Below are positions 11,452 to 22,370 of a stretch of DNA of 64,000 bases, in pieces. Within the stretch, counting starts at the first letter, position 1. The number at the start of each line of letters is the position of its first letter. The notes under the pieces were generated by a model. The model was not told where the DNA came from. It did not search any database and saw nothing but the letters and a program-made list of their open reading frames with translations. This stretch comes from Campanula takesimana. Its lineage: Eukaryota; Streptophyta; Magnoliopsida; Asterales; Campanulaceae. The position numbers were made by a program, and so were the translations under genes. The DNA lies in NCBI GenBank assembly GCA_026119855.1, contig JAOWBW010001581.1, positions 124,001-188,000 of the forward strand, written 5' to 3'.

Positions 11452-11998
11452 TACTATTTTCTGTACTTTATGTAAAGGTGTTCAATAGTATGTATGAGCA
11501 AAGCGGTCTCAACCACGATCCATGTGCAATAGAAGCCCAGAGACTGCCGAGGCTCACTATGAGAAATTTGAATTGGGCCTTGAAAACTTGTCTGAGAAAT
11601 AAAAGTCCATATAGGGTTTACGAGGGCCTGATCAAAATATAATGGACCATTATTTTATACATGTTCTTGTTGTCTCAATTTTTTTTGGTGATCTTTTCAT
11701 ATTAGCTTTTCGGGTATGTTAGTTGTACTTCATAATTTCTCACATCCATGACAAGTTATAACGTCCAAGCTACTACTTGAAAAACTCTGTTTACACTGCT
11801 ATACTCGACCGCCAGTGGCTCCATACGGTATCAAACAAATCTCGTATCGAAGCTTAAATCAGCAGCTCTATGGTTGTCCAGATTTTAGTGGTCGAGTTTG
11901 ATTTTGTGACGGAGGGAGTGATTCTTATTTTATTTGAGATGGAGACGGAGACGGAAATGGAGATGTAAATCAAAATCGACACACTTATGCTTAAAAGA
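11452..11998. other. Intergenic, no gene recognised
   Basis: Short open frames here do not resemble any family I know. A GACGGAGGGAG stretch near 11910 looks like one end of a further Stowaway-type element without a partner. Confidence 0.4.
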
Positions 11999-12743
11999 TG
12001 TTTGGGGTGAAAAATCTCACAGCACTATATCTACATCCTGGAAATAACGACTTGAGTCTATATCCTGACATCCTGAGTTAACATCCTGAAGTTATATCTT
12101 ACATCTTGACTCTACATGTTGACTTTACATGTTGACTTTTTAAATGTTGACTTTACATCCTGACGTGACAACCTGAGCCGACGACTTGAACACAATTAAC
12201 AGATCCTATTTTTTGCTTAAAGCCATCAGCCTGTTCCAGCATCCTGCATCTTGATGCTAACAACTTGGTTATACATGCACGTTTATTATGCAGGTATAAA
12301 TACTCCTATTTTTTAGGTAACAATCACGCAGATCGTGGAGCCCAATCAAAAGGAACGTGACCTAACAAAAGACCCAGTCAAAGGGTGACTCTCAGCAACG
12401 GCATTGGATAGACTTGCAACAAACTTCCAGAGATCTTAGGCCATGAGGATTAGTTTACGCCAATTCTTCTTAGTTTAAATAGCTAACACGATTTATGTAA
12501 CGCACACAACACACTTTACACTCACGTCTCATACTCTCTTTCTCTCTGTATTCTCCAGTCATTCATTGTACCTCCATAAAAGCTTAATAAAATCCATCAT
12601 TCGAGGTTTTATGCCGGCGAACAAGTTGTTCAAGGGCTTTCCTCGTTAAATCCTTTGTTCATACATCTTGAATTTCAATGTTCTTTATTCCATTGTAACC
12701 TACTCCTTTATATTTGTCCAATAGTAAAAAATTGGCCAAAACA
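11999..12743 (+). repeat. Left (5') LTR of the gag-only element
   Basis: TG...CA borders and 745 bp, the same length as the right LTR. It contains short internal repeats of TACATGTTGACTTT (about 12110-12165) and GACATCCTGA. A possible poly-A signal region, AAGCTTAATAAAATCC, lies near 12580-12600. Confidence 0.9.
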
Positions 12744-12796
12744 ATTTGGCGCCGTCCGTGGGAACTTTAGTCTTTTAGATTGTTAAGAGATTCAAG

Positions 12797-13992
12797 ATGA
12801 ACAATTCAACAACCTGTCAGATTACATCTGGAATTCCAGTTGCAAGTGGGGGCAGATCAGCAATGGGTTCACCTGAAATCCCTTTAGACATCGCTTCCAA
12901 CTTGACTGCCATACTGCGTGACGTGAGGAATCAGATTCAACTGCAGAATGATACTTCTACTATGCTGATGAATCAAGTCTCCAGGTTGCAGCGTGAGGTG
13001 ACTACTTTGCAAGGTGGAACATCGGTGGCACAGCAAACCAGCTTCCCTAGCATCTTCCAGTCTGTTGCTCTAAATGTGCCCTCTGACCCATTCTCTACAT
13101 ACCAAATTAGAAGGCTTGCTTTTGGAAGTAATGCTGTAGGATCATCTGGATTTGGTAGATTCACACCAGCTGCCAACCTAACCACCCATAGTACGATCAT
13201 ACATCCTGAAACCGTTCCTGCAACTTCAACAACATTTGTGACGCCAACTATGGTGGCAGCAGGGAGTCTTAACCCTGAGTTTGATTTTAATTGTCTCAAT
13301 AATTATCAATTTGCTGCTGCTAACAATGATGCAGGTAGCCTACTTATCAGACAAATGCAGGAGCTAAAGGAACTAGTTATGAGTGTGCCAGGGTTGACTC
13401 TGCCACACAACCAGGCTTTTCCAACATGTTACAATGAGTCCCGCTTCACTCCAGTCATAGACAACGTGGTCATACCAAAGAAGTTCAGTCCACCCCATTT
13501 GAAGCAGTATGATGGGACAACCGATCCAGTGGAGCATGTTGCATTATATCAGGAGAAGATGGATGTAGTCCATATTCCACCCCAGTACCAGGAAGCTTGG
13601 GTTTTGGTTCAACTCTTACAGGGGCAGCTTTGAGATGGCTAATCAACCAGCCTTTGGGATCTATCGGATCATATGCTCAACTTATCAACATGTTTACTAA
13701 TCAGTTTTCATGCAACAAGGTGTTTGAGAAGCTGACAAGTGATCTTTACAGGGTAGTCCAGCAACCTGATGAACTTCTTAAGGATAACCTGAGTAGGTTC
13801 AACAGGGAAGCAGTAGACATCCCCAACTTGGACACTGCTACAACAATTGATGCCTTCAGGATGGGACTTAAGAAGGACTCGCCATATTATGATGACTTAG
13901 TCATGACACCATGCAAGAGGTTGGATGAAATCAGAACCAGAGCATCTAGATTCATCAGGTTGGAAGAAGATAGGCTCATGCAGGATTATTAA
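12797..13992 (+). pseudogene. Retrotransposon gag, one frameshift
   Basis: The first frame starts ATG at 12797, directly after the primer-binding region, and runs to 13633. The second open frame begins about 13597 and ends at 13992. Joined, they form one Gag polyprotein of the Retrotrans_gag kind. The N-terminal half has low-complexity Ser/Thr/Asn stretches. The conserved core contains KFSPPHLKQYDGTTDP, then ALRWLINQP, then FTNQF and a C-terminal RFIRLEEDR helix. The break lies near 13595, where a one-base shift separates QYQEAW from the GFGSTLTG motif. No zinc knuckle and no pol follow. If the shift is real, no full-length Gag can be made. Confidence 0.8.
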
Positions 13993-15113
13993 TCAATAGG
14001 TTGGAAAGGGGGCATGCTGGATGTCAACTATAAATGGTACTAGAATTCCTAAAAGTTAGAATGCAGTGCATCTCAAGCTGTACTTCATGTAAGTTATAGC
14101 TTGTCAACTTAATTCAGAAAATAAGGTATGCATTTATATTGCTTTATTTCAATTATGTTATTTCAAACATCTACTGACTTAAGCATCGGAGGGGTGTTAG
14201 CCAAGCTAACACCCAACCTTAACATGTTTCTGCTTTGCGAGGAAACTCAAAGTCTCTATTCAGGTCAAGATGTTTACATGTTGATCCAAGTTTTCCAGAT
14301 GTTACATGTTGATCCAAGATGTTACATGTTGATCAAAATATTCAAAGATGTTCACATGAGTCAGAATTCAAGGCCAACAGGAAAAATCAAAGTACAATTC
14401 CATCCAAGGTGTAAGGTTTTACACCTTTCAAAGGTTTAAAGGTTTTACACATTTCGAAGGTTTAAAGGTTTTACACCTTTCTTATGTGTTTAAGGTTTCT
14501 ACACCTTCGCCCGTGCACACGATTTTCATGTTTTAGTTAAGTTGTAGGTGGGCTAATGTGTCATGTACATATTGATTACCTTCTTGCACTTGGCTAAAAT
14601 TATGAACTCAAGTTGAAATCACTGGTTGTAGCATATACATGTTACCAAACGTACAGGGGGTATAAAGATAAACATCTTTTCAATGATTCCCAACTTGTAA
14701 CATCAACATGTTACCAACCATTCATTACATCTCTACTATTCAATTGTTCCAAAATTATTCTAAGTTGTAACATCAACATGTTACTCTTAGAATCCTAACC
14801 GTACGACCAGTCTATTATCAAAATACCAAAAAGGATCAAACACACTGATCCTAAAACGGGAAACATCCATAAGTTTTAACCATGCTATCACAATACATGG
14901 TTCAAAAAAATTGCAACCTAACATGTCCAAACAGACATGTTTCGAACAAATAAAATTTGTCTTTAAGACAATCACCAAAATATCCTATTCTTTGTATTTC
15001 TCTTTGATTTTTGCAGGATCAATTGCATCTTAGAGCTTACATTACCTACATCAACTGTTATAGAAATTTATTGAATTTTTATGTTCACTCAATTCAAAAA
15101 ATTTGGGGGCAAT
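13993..15113 (+). repeat. Non-coding 3' internal region of the gag-only element, with minisatellites
   Basis: Two short tandem arrays stand out: GATGTTACATGTTGATC-type repeats (about 14265-14350) and AAAGGTTTTACACCTTTC-type repeats (14405-14510). TTGTAACATCAACATGTTACC is present twice (about 14694-14714 and 14764-14784). The stretch ends in the polypurine tract next to the right LTR. The short open frames here look fortuitous. Confidence 0.65.
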
Positions 15114-15858
15114 TGTTTGGGTTGAAAAATCTCACAGCACTATATCTACATCCTGGAAATAACGACTTGAGTCTACATCCTGACATCCTAATTTGACATC
15201 CTGAAGTTACATCTTACATCTTGACTCTACATGTTGACTTTACATGTTGACTTTTTACATGTTGACTTTACATCCTGACGTGACAACCTGAGCCGACGAC
15301 TTGAACACAGTTAATAGATCCTATTTTTTCCTTAAAGCCATCAACCTGTTCCAGCATCCTGCATCTTGATGCTAACAACTTGGTTATACATGCACGTTTA
15401 TTATGCAGGTATAAATGCTCCTATTTTTTAGGTAACAATCACGCAGATCGTGGAGCCCAATCAAAAGGAACGTGACCTAACAAAAGACCGAGTCAAAGGG
15501 TGACTCTCAGCAACGACATTGGATAGACTTGCAACAAACTTCCCGAGATCTTAGGCCATGAGGATTAGTTTACGCCAATTCTTCTTAGTTTAAATAGCTA
15601 ACACGATTTATGTAACGCACACAACACACTTTACACTCACGTCTCATACTCTCTTTCTCTCTGTATTCTCCAGTCATTCATTGTACCTCCATAAAAGCTT
15701 AATAAAATCCATCATTCGAGGTTTTATGCCGGCGAACAAGTTGTTCAAGGGCTTTCCTCGTTAAATCCTTTGTTCATAAATCTTGAATTTCAAAGTTCTT
15801 TATTCTATTGTAACCTACTCCTTTATATTTGTCCAATAGTCGAAAATTGGCCAAAACA
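15114..15858 (+). repeat. Right (3') LTR of the gag-only element
   Basis: 745 bp, starting TGTTTGGGTTGAAAAATC and ending CCAAAACA. About 97 percent identical to the left LTR by eye, and followed by the AAAGA target duplication. Confidence 0.9.
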
Positions 15859-16099
15859 AAAGAGACGCTTAAAAGAGATGTGGTTTGGTCCCTAAATGGA
15901 AACAAGTATATATATGTGTGGTTCACGGCTATAGATTCCCCTTCAACTTGGCCTCAAAATGTGTTGTGCTCATTATCAACAAATCAAACATTTAAATCTT
16001 TATGATAAATGGAGATTTTTGAGGTCCATTCTTGACCTCCCATAATGTGAATGAGGATAAATTAAAGTCGGTGTTTTCACTGGTAGAAATTTGATTTTG

Positions 16100-16216
16100 T
16101 GTTAAGAGTAATTATCTCACATCGAGAATTAACTAGTCAAGCCTTGATTGTATAAAAATCAAGAGTCACTCCTCTCCTTGCCAATTGGTTTTGATTTGAA
16201 ACTCCGGAGTTTATCA
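16100..16216 (+). mobile_element. TRIM-like LTR remnant (117 bp) with primer-binding site
   Basis: The stretch TGTTAAGAGT...GAGTTTATCA is followed at 16217 by TGATATCGGAGCC, close to the TGGTATCAGAGCC initiator-Met tRNA primer site of copia/TRIM elements. The interior TTGCCAATTGGTTTTGA before the end is typical of plant TRIM LTRs. No second LTR is seen, so it is a solo or truncated remnant. Confidence 0.65.
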
Positions 16217-16583
16217 TGATATCGGAGCCAACACTTACTTGACATTGACATGTATGCGGTCTATGCAATGCAGTTTCTAAAATAATATTTAACTATCAAT
16301 TTTCAAATTTATGGCTGATGTTGGCTCCTGATGTAGAATATGAATACTCAAAATACCCAAAATGACCCCTAAAACCATACACTATTCTAATAGTCTAATA
16401 AAATATGTTCCCTCCCTTGTACTCAAAAGTTTTTTATTTTGACTTTTTATAGTTAATATAAAAGAATTGATCAAAAATTAATGTCGATCTAATTATCATA
16501 GTAAAAATTATTATTGACAAATCATTAAGTGAATTTACAATAATAATTTTTAAATTTCATTGTAATCATTAAATTAAAACTAA

Positions 16584-17543
16584 GGGCAAATAGCATATTA
16601 GTATCTTAAAGTTTTACATGAGTTACAATTTAAGTCTTAATGTTTCAGTTTTGGCAATTTAGTGCCTAATGTTCACAATTTGTAGCGAAATGACTCTTTT
16701 TTGGATGGCCATAGATGGAAGCTAACGAAATTAATGAAAAATCTAACGAGCTTCTTTAAAAATTGCATTTCCTACCCATAAAGTTCAATAATTGTTTGCT
16801 TTGCCCCCCATTTGTTAAACACTTTACAACTCCCAAAATATCTATTTAAAACTCAAGGCATGATTTTTTTTAAAAAATAAATAAACGTAAAACTAGTCTT
16901 CTTCTTTCGAACTCACTCGGTGGACCACCTCCATCTAATTTAAAAATATAAAATAGACAAAATAGCAAAACACCACCAATAAACTCAAATTTTCAATCAA
17001 ACAGTTTCAAAATCAGAATCATCAACGAAAAAATAAAATTTAAATTTCATAGTAAACAATTATTGAATTTTATGGGTAAGAAATGCAATTTTTTTTTTTT
17101 AAAATGTTTGATTGAAGATTTGAGTTTTTGAATGGTGCTTTGCTATTTTGTCTATTTTTGTATTTTAAATTGGATGGAGGTAGCCCATAGGGTGAGTTCG
17201 GAGGAAGAACACTAGTTTTACGGGTTTTTTTAAATATCCTTTATGTTTTTTTAAAAAGTTTGTTCCTTAAGTTCAATATATCTATATATATTTTGGGAGT
17301 TATAAAGTTTTTAATAAAATGGGGTAAAATAAACAATTATTGAATTTTATGGGTAAGAAATGCAATTTTCAAACAAGCTTGTTAAATTTTTCATTAATTT
17401 CGTTAGTTTCCATCCATGGCCATCCCAAAAAGACCCATTTCGCCACAAATTGTGAACATTAGGAACCAATTTCCATAATTGGAACATTAAAACTTAAATT
17501 GCAACTCATGTGAAATTTTGGGGTACTAATGTGCTATTTGCCC
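16584..17543. mobile_element. Mutator-like foldback MITE (960 bp) with perfect 9-bp target duplication
   Basis: TAAACTAA preceded by T/A (TAAAACTAA) occurs immediately outside both ends (16575-16583 and 17544-17552). The ends are GGGCAAATAGCA and its inverse. The two arms are inverted copies for most of the length (for example GTTCACAATTTGTAGCGAAATG at about 16670 and its complement near 17445), leaving a short loop. No coding capacity. Confidence 0.9.
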
Positions 17544-17679
17544 TAAAACTAATACTTAATCAAACATCATTTATATTAATCTTAAGAAGTTTAAATTTCA
17601 CCATTTTTTAATATCACTGCAAATGAAAAGATGAGCCTATATTCTGAGATTGAATGAGTATCAGATTGATAAATTTATA

Positions 17680-17985
17680 CTCCCTCCGCCCCATTTCAAG
17701 TTTCACCATTTTGGTGATGCACATTAAGAAAAGCTATTTGTGTAAGAAAGGTTGTGAGAGGGAAGAACTTAGTGGGTATGAAAAGTGGAGCCTACAATTT
17801 AAATGTGTGAGAGGGGAAAGTTAGTGGGAATGACAAGTGGGGCCTACATTTTAATTATGTGAGAGGGGAAAGTTAGTGGGTATGACAAGTGGACCCCCAT
17901 GTTTTTTCCATTTTAGAAAATTGTGAAGCAATCAACGAAACATCCATTTGGGTAATTGGTGAAACTTGAAAGGGGACAGAGGGAG
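17680..17985. mobile_element. Stowaway MITE
   Basis: TA-flanked. Termini CTCCCTCCGCCCCATTTCAAG and CTCCCTCTGTCCCCTTTCAAG inverted, both continuing TTTCACCA. The inside carries three near-identical GTGAGAGGGGAAAGTTAGTGGG units (about 17755-17885). Confidence 0.85.
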
Positions 17986-18779
17986 TATGCATCAAGATTG
18001 TTGCTTCAAAATAAACTCATCATTTGAATGGAGAAAGAGGGGGGAGAAGCGGTTGACTAATTGAATGGTGAAAGAAGAGATAGGCATGTTCAAAAATCCA
18101 TTGTTTGATGTAAACATCTTCTACTTGTTTCATCTTATTCATTAGAAAGAGATAATTTGAAAGGACCCAAAAGCGAAAGACAAAGTAGGTCCATTTTTTG
18201 TATGTAGGAATATATATTAAGTGTGTTAGGAACAAAAGCAAAGTGACAATCAAGAATGATATGAGAACATGACATGCACCCACTCACTCACACACACACC
18301 CCTACACTAGTCACAAATTGCCTCTAACTTCAATTATTTTGTTCCGATGTTAAAAAAATTGTGAAAAATAATATTTTTAGGGAGAGACTATTTCCACTAT
18401 ATGAATTACTAATCCACTACATTCATTAAGATTATCTAATAACTTAACATATTTGCCCAAACCCTTCTCTTAATCTAGTAGATTCATTCTAAAGTTACCT
18501 TTTTTTGTACATTTCCTTTTCCTTTTTTTTTCTCTCCCCAAATCACTTCCTAGCAGAAATAATTGTTGTGCCTTAATCTTTTCTTTTTTCAACTAAATCA
18601 ACCTTGATCAAAAATTTAATTATTGTATAATTATTATATTAATTCAAAAATGATATTAATAATATTTTTACTGGGGCATCATTACATTTTTTTTAAAAAA
18701 AATCATAAATTTTACTAAACTCAAAAATATCTTATCAAAGATCAATCAAATTAATTAAAAACTTTTGATATATATTATA
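17986..18779. other. AT-rich intergenic stretch
   Basis: Nothing recognisable beyond homopolymer and A/T runs. A minus-strand open frame at 18020-18283 is low-complexity hydrophobic sequence with no family resemblance. Confidence 0.4.
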
Positions 18780-18898
18780 AGACAAAAGAGTTGGTGTCAT
18801 GGCCGTGGCTCTGTGGAACTTGCAGAATAAGGGGATACGATTGTAGTGATAGTTCACCTTATAAGTAGTCCCTTCTTCAGGCTTTATTTTGCCTTCCT

Positions 18899-19400
18899 TT
18901 AAGAGGATGTCAAGGAGACCCTATTGAGTAACCCCTTCAAGATTATCATAGTGCCTTGTCGTTCCCATCTTAGTAAATTTGGATATATTAGGGTCACAGA
19001 GCCGCCTCTTCTTCTTGGGTGTGGTTGTTTCACAAAGGGCTTCGGCCTCCTTTCTATAGCATTCCTTTTGAGCTTGCAAGCGTGCTTGAAGTGTGCCGAT
19101 CTTACTCTCGTAGAACTCCTCTTGAGTTTATAGACGGGTTTGGAATGCCTCAATCTCTTTCTTGTGACACTCTTCTTGGGCTTGTAGGAGACCGTGAAGG
19201 GTTGCGACTTCTTTCTCATAGTAATCCCCTTGGGTTTGTAAGCGGGTCATGAACCTCAATTTTCCGTTTGAAGTCAGTGTATAGGGCAGTGGCGCCTACT
19301 TCAACCATTTGTCTCACTTCTCTTTCTAGTCGAGTCTTGAGATTACGGACCTCTTGCATAGGCTTGGTGTCGGAAGATTTTGGAACGATCTAGTTGCGAC
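18899..19400 (-). pseudogene. Coiled-coil retroelement protein fragment
   Basis: In one minus-strand frame the sequence reads as repeated heptad-like segments of the form KE.E.LQ.RLQAQEE.Y, about 22 residues each and at least three copies (around LLQAQEECHKKEIEAFQTRL, TQEEFYESKIGTLQARLQ and AQKECYRKEAEAL). A stop interrupts the frame near 19130. Such Glu/Lys/Gln-rich coiled coils occur in retroelement Gag-like proteins. The overlapping open frame 18899-19219 is a different frame of the same DNA and is basic by accident. Function is not assigned. Confidence 0.5.
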
Positions 19401-21128
19401 TCGGACGGACCTAACGGTATAAAGATCGCGTTAAACACAGATTAAGGTCCTAGCAAGTCGGCTTTATGAGGTGTATAGGCTTAGGATTGAGTGTAGGTTG
19501 ACCAAACGAGCACAACACAGAAACTGACACGGACAGAAGAGGATGCCTCGTACGAGACCAGGATGTCTCGTACGAGGCATCCAGCACAGAACACAGAATA
19601 TTCAGTTTTTTAATCCTAATTTTGGTCGGACGGAACTTAATCCGTTTTGGGGGGTTTCTATCTAATATCCTGGAATAATGGATTCTGTCACCCTAGAATA
19701 TGAGCCCCTTGTTTTTCACCTGTATTGCACTCTCCCAAACGGATAATTTGGGGAAAGGTCACATATTCTCATCGGAATCCACCATTCAATTTAGCCAAAC
19801 CTAAGTGATTCCGTAATTGTTTTGCACTTTGTTTAAACAATTCATTTTATGCAATCAAACCTTATGAATTCTTGTAAGGGACAACCGAAAGGGACTTTGT
19901 CGAACGTAGGATCTTGACGGTGAGAGAGACTAGACTCGAATCCTCGTAGAAAAATTCTCATCTCACCATCGCAACCATTTGTTCAACAATTTTCCGAAGG
20001 GACATTCGTCAAGAATTCATGAAATGAGGATTATAGATTGTATGAAAAGCGTTATCTTGGGCAAAGATTAAAACAACCCTAAGAATCGAACCGACCGGTC
20101 ACAAGGAGTGTCCTATTGACTAGTATGTATACATGAGGCTGATGCAGGGCTTACGGCTAAGGCTCCCCATGAACACAGTCTAGGAGCGTGTCACGGAGTG
20201 GGTACACCATCTTTGGAGAGACCGGCGAGTTCCACTCGTTAGAGTGGGTGTGCTGACCGATATCCGTCCTCCAATTAGGACCCGGGTTTATAGGGTATGT
20301 AGTGCAATTATTCTACATGCGTGCACGTATGTGAGAGTCAAGCTCTAGGTGTCAAAGGAAAAATAAAGATTTTTTTGAAAGCAAGTAAAAGATTGACCGG
20401 ACCAAAGTGGTTGCCTACGTTTCTCTCAATCTTCAGAAAAAGAAAGAAAGACTCAGTTCAACGTAGTTCGAGTTTGCAAAAGGTTTTTTGAGAAGAGAAT
20501 GGGCACATAAACACGTAGGAGCACATAGAAGAGAGGGATAGAAGTACTCACAGTGCTTGCATTACCCATTAATGGGTGCAAAATAAACTAGGGAATGAGT
20601 ATAGTAGTCATCCCTAATTTATTCATTTTTTTTATACTTCGTTGCAAAAGATGTTAGTGCAAAACCAAAACATGTATATGACATAAATCATTTTTTGCAC
20701 ATATGGGGACGGAGTAAAACAAGCAAAGAAAAATATATTTTTTTTGTGGGGTGCGCAACCCAAAAATGCAAATTGTAAAACCCTACTGATAGCCGCCATT
20801 CAAAAGTTTTTTTTTTTTTTTTTAGTCCAGGAACTGGTCTGCAGTTTTCTGGAAATTTAAGGACTGTTCTGCAGTTTTGAAGTGCAGGGACTGTTCTGCA
20901 AATACTTGGTGGAGAAAAGATACCTCGTACGAGGGATTTGATGTCTCGTACGAGATATCTCTCCTAGAACCCAGATTCAAGACAGAAGAGATTAAAAAAA
21001 GAGCAGTCCGAAAATTGACAGAAGAATTCAGGAAAAAAATATTTTTAGCAGAAAATTACAGAGATTAAAACCACCTAATTCGTACGCAAGTCTAACCCAC
21101 TTAAGTTTGTCCCCAGCAGAGTCGCCAC

Positions 21129-21499
21129 TGTTTGCACCCGAGAAAGGTCCCCGCTCGCCTTATATTTGAGAGTCGCCACCATGTTGTTGCACGGACCGTG
21201 AGATTCTTGAGTTCGGGGGTTAAGTTATGGATTGGGAAGGTCAAGGAGCACTCAATCCACCCAATCTAGGATTGGTCTTGCTTATGTGTTTTTAATCAAA
21301 TAAAGAATAAGTAATTAAAAATAAAGCCAATAATTAATTTCTTAATAATTGGAATGTCGGATCATGTGCTTCGAGACCATCTCCATGGATTGGAGAGGCT
21401 CTAAGCTGATCCTTTTGATGGGATTGCACTACTCTAAAACAAAGAAGTAGATGAGAAGTAGAGTAATCATAAATTTGAGTTCAAAATGGGGTGTCTACA
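21129..21499 (-). repeat. 5' LTR of the Tat/Ogre remnant
   Basis: 371 bp with TGTAGACACC start and CA end on the minus strand, bordered internally by the tRNA primer site. Confidence 0.7.
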
Positions 21500-22313
21500 A
21501 TATTAATAACAAATTTTTAAATTATCATTAAAAATAACTTAAATTATTACTCAAAATTTGTTCGTAGTAACAATGAAAGAAAAAAATCAACTTTCCAAAG
21601 CATAAAGAATATTGAAATTTTATTTTGTTGAAAGAATGTGAAGTATTGATTTAAAAATAAATAGAAAAACGTAATTAGTCGAAAATCGGATGTTATGTTA
21701 TGTGTTCCTTCTCACTAGTGGAGAACCTGTTGAGAAAATGGTCGGTTCACATCACAGGCTGCCTTCAATCCAATTTGATGGACCAACTTTTGGCATGTCT
21801 CGATCCTCGCAAAGTCAAAGTATTTAGACCCCACTTTCTCACTATAACCAGACACCTGTTTTTGTTTCACAGTAGTAATCTTCTTCGGTGAGTTGTTCCG
21901 GGGCATAACGGGATGCAAATCAGGGGAGATAAGATCTTGTTTGTTTGAGGCACGTAGGGTGGATTCGATTTCTAGTAGTGGGAGCATTCTACTTTCTTTT
22001 GGGGTTGAACTTTGCATGTGATATTAGTTGACATGTGCTCAAACCCTGGTTATTCAGGCACATCCCCGCGATCTAACTGGTAGTAGCAATGAGAGACCGA
22101 AACTACTATCCCAAGGATTAGCTAACGCAAGCGAGGAACCTGGACATCAAAAATAAAAAACATCTTCTTCAGTGAGTTACAGTCAGTCATAAACTTAAAC
22201 GGAAAGGAAAGGATAATTAAACCACTCCTACTAATTTATATTATTAAGAGAAAATTTGAGGGAAAGTAGTTCCTTCATAAGTTATAAAAAGTCATGTTTT
22301 TATAAAGATTAAG
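21500..22313. other. Intergenic with an unassigned minus-strand open frame (21715-22017)
   Basis: Positions 21500-21610 are half of the AT-rich foldback also seen at 2115-2345. The 100-residue frame on the minus strand (SPKKITTVKQKQVSGYSEKV and further) is not low complexity, but I do not recognise it. It starts without a clear promoter and could be a transposon fragment. Confidence 0.3.
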
Positions 22314-22370
22314 GTTTAGGGTTTAAGGTTTAAAGTTTAGGGTTTAAAATTTAGGGTTTAAGGGTTAAAA
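22314..22370. repeat. Degenerate interstitial telomere-like repeat
   Basis: Seven or so imperfect copies of the plant telomere unit TTTAGGG (GGTTTAGGGTTTAAGG, GTTTAGGGTTTAAAA and similar) in tandem. It lies inside a probable small foldback: the flanking TAAAAAGTCATG.TTTTTA segment is mirrored by AAACAAGACTTTTTATAAG. Confidence 0.75.

Larger units (their letters stand above)
11999..15858 (+). mobile_element. Gag-only Ty3/gypsy-type LTR retrotransposon (3860 bp)
   Basis: Two 745-bp LTRs (11999-12743 and 15114-15858) both start TGTTTGGG and end CCAAAACA. A perfect 5-bp duplication AAAGA flanks the element (11994-11998, 15859-15863). A primer-binding region beginning TTTGGCGCCGTCCGTGGG follows the left LTR, and a purine-rich tract AATTTGGGGGCAAT precedes the right one. 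The 2370-bp interior contains a gag reading frame and no protease, reverse transcriptase or integrase. This fits the non-autonomous TR-GAG type that depends on a relative's polymerase. About 20 of 745 LTR positions differ, so the insertion is not very recent. Confidence 0.9.
18780..21499 (-). mobile_element. Remnant of a Tat/Ogre-type Ty3/gypsy element
   Basis: On the minus strand an LTR begins TGTAGACACCCCATTTTG (21499) and ends GGGTGCAAACA (21129). It is followed by the primer-binding site GTGGCGACTCTGCTGGGGAC (21109-21128), a combination typical of the Tat/Ogre lineage. A long untranslated leader follows, containing repeated CTCGTACGAG motifs (about 19548-19582 and 20925-20965). A coiled-coil open frame lies at 19.4-18.9 kb. 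No gag-pol core or second LTR is present, so the 3' side is lost at about 18.78 kb. Confidence 0.7.
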
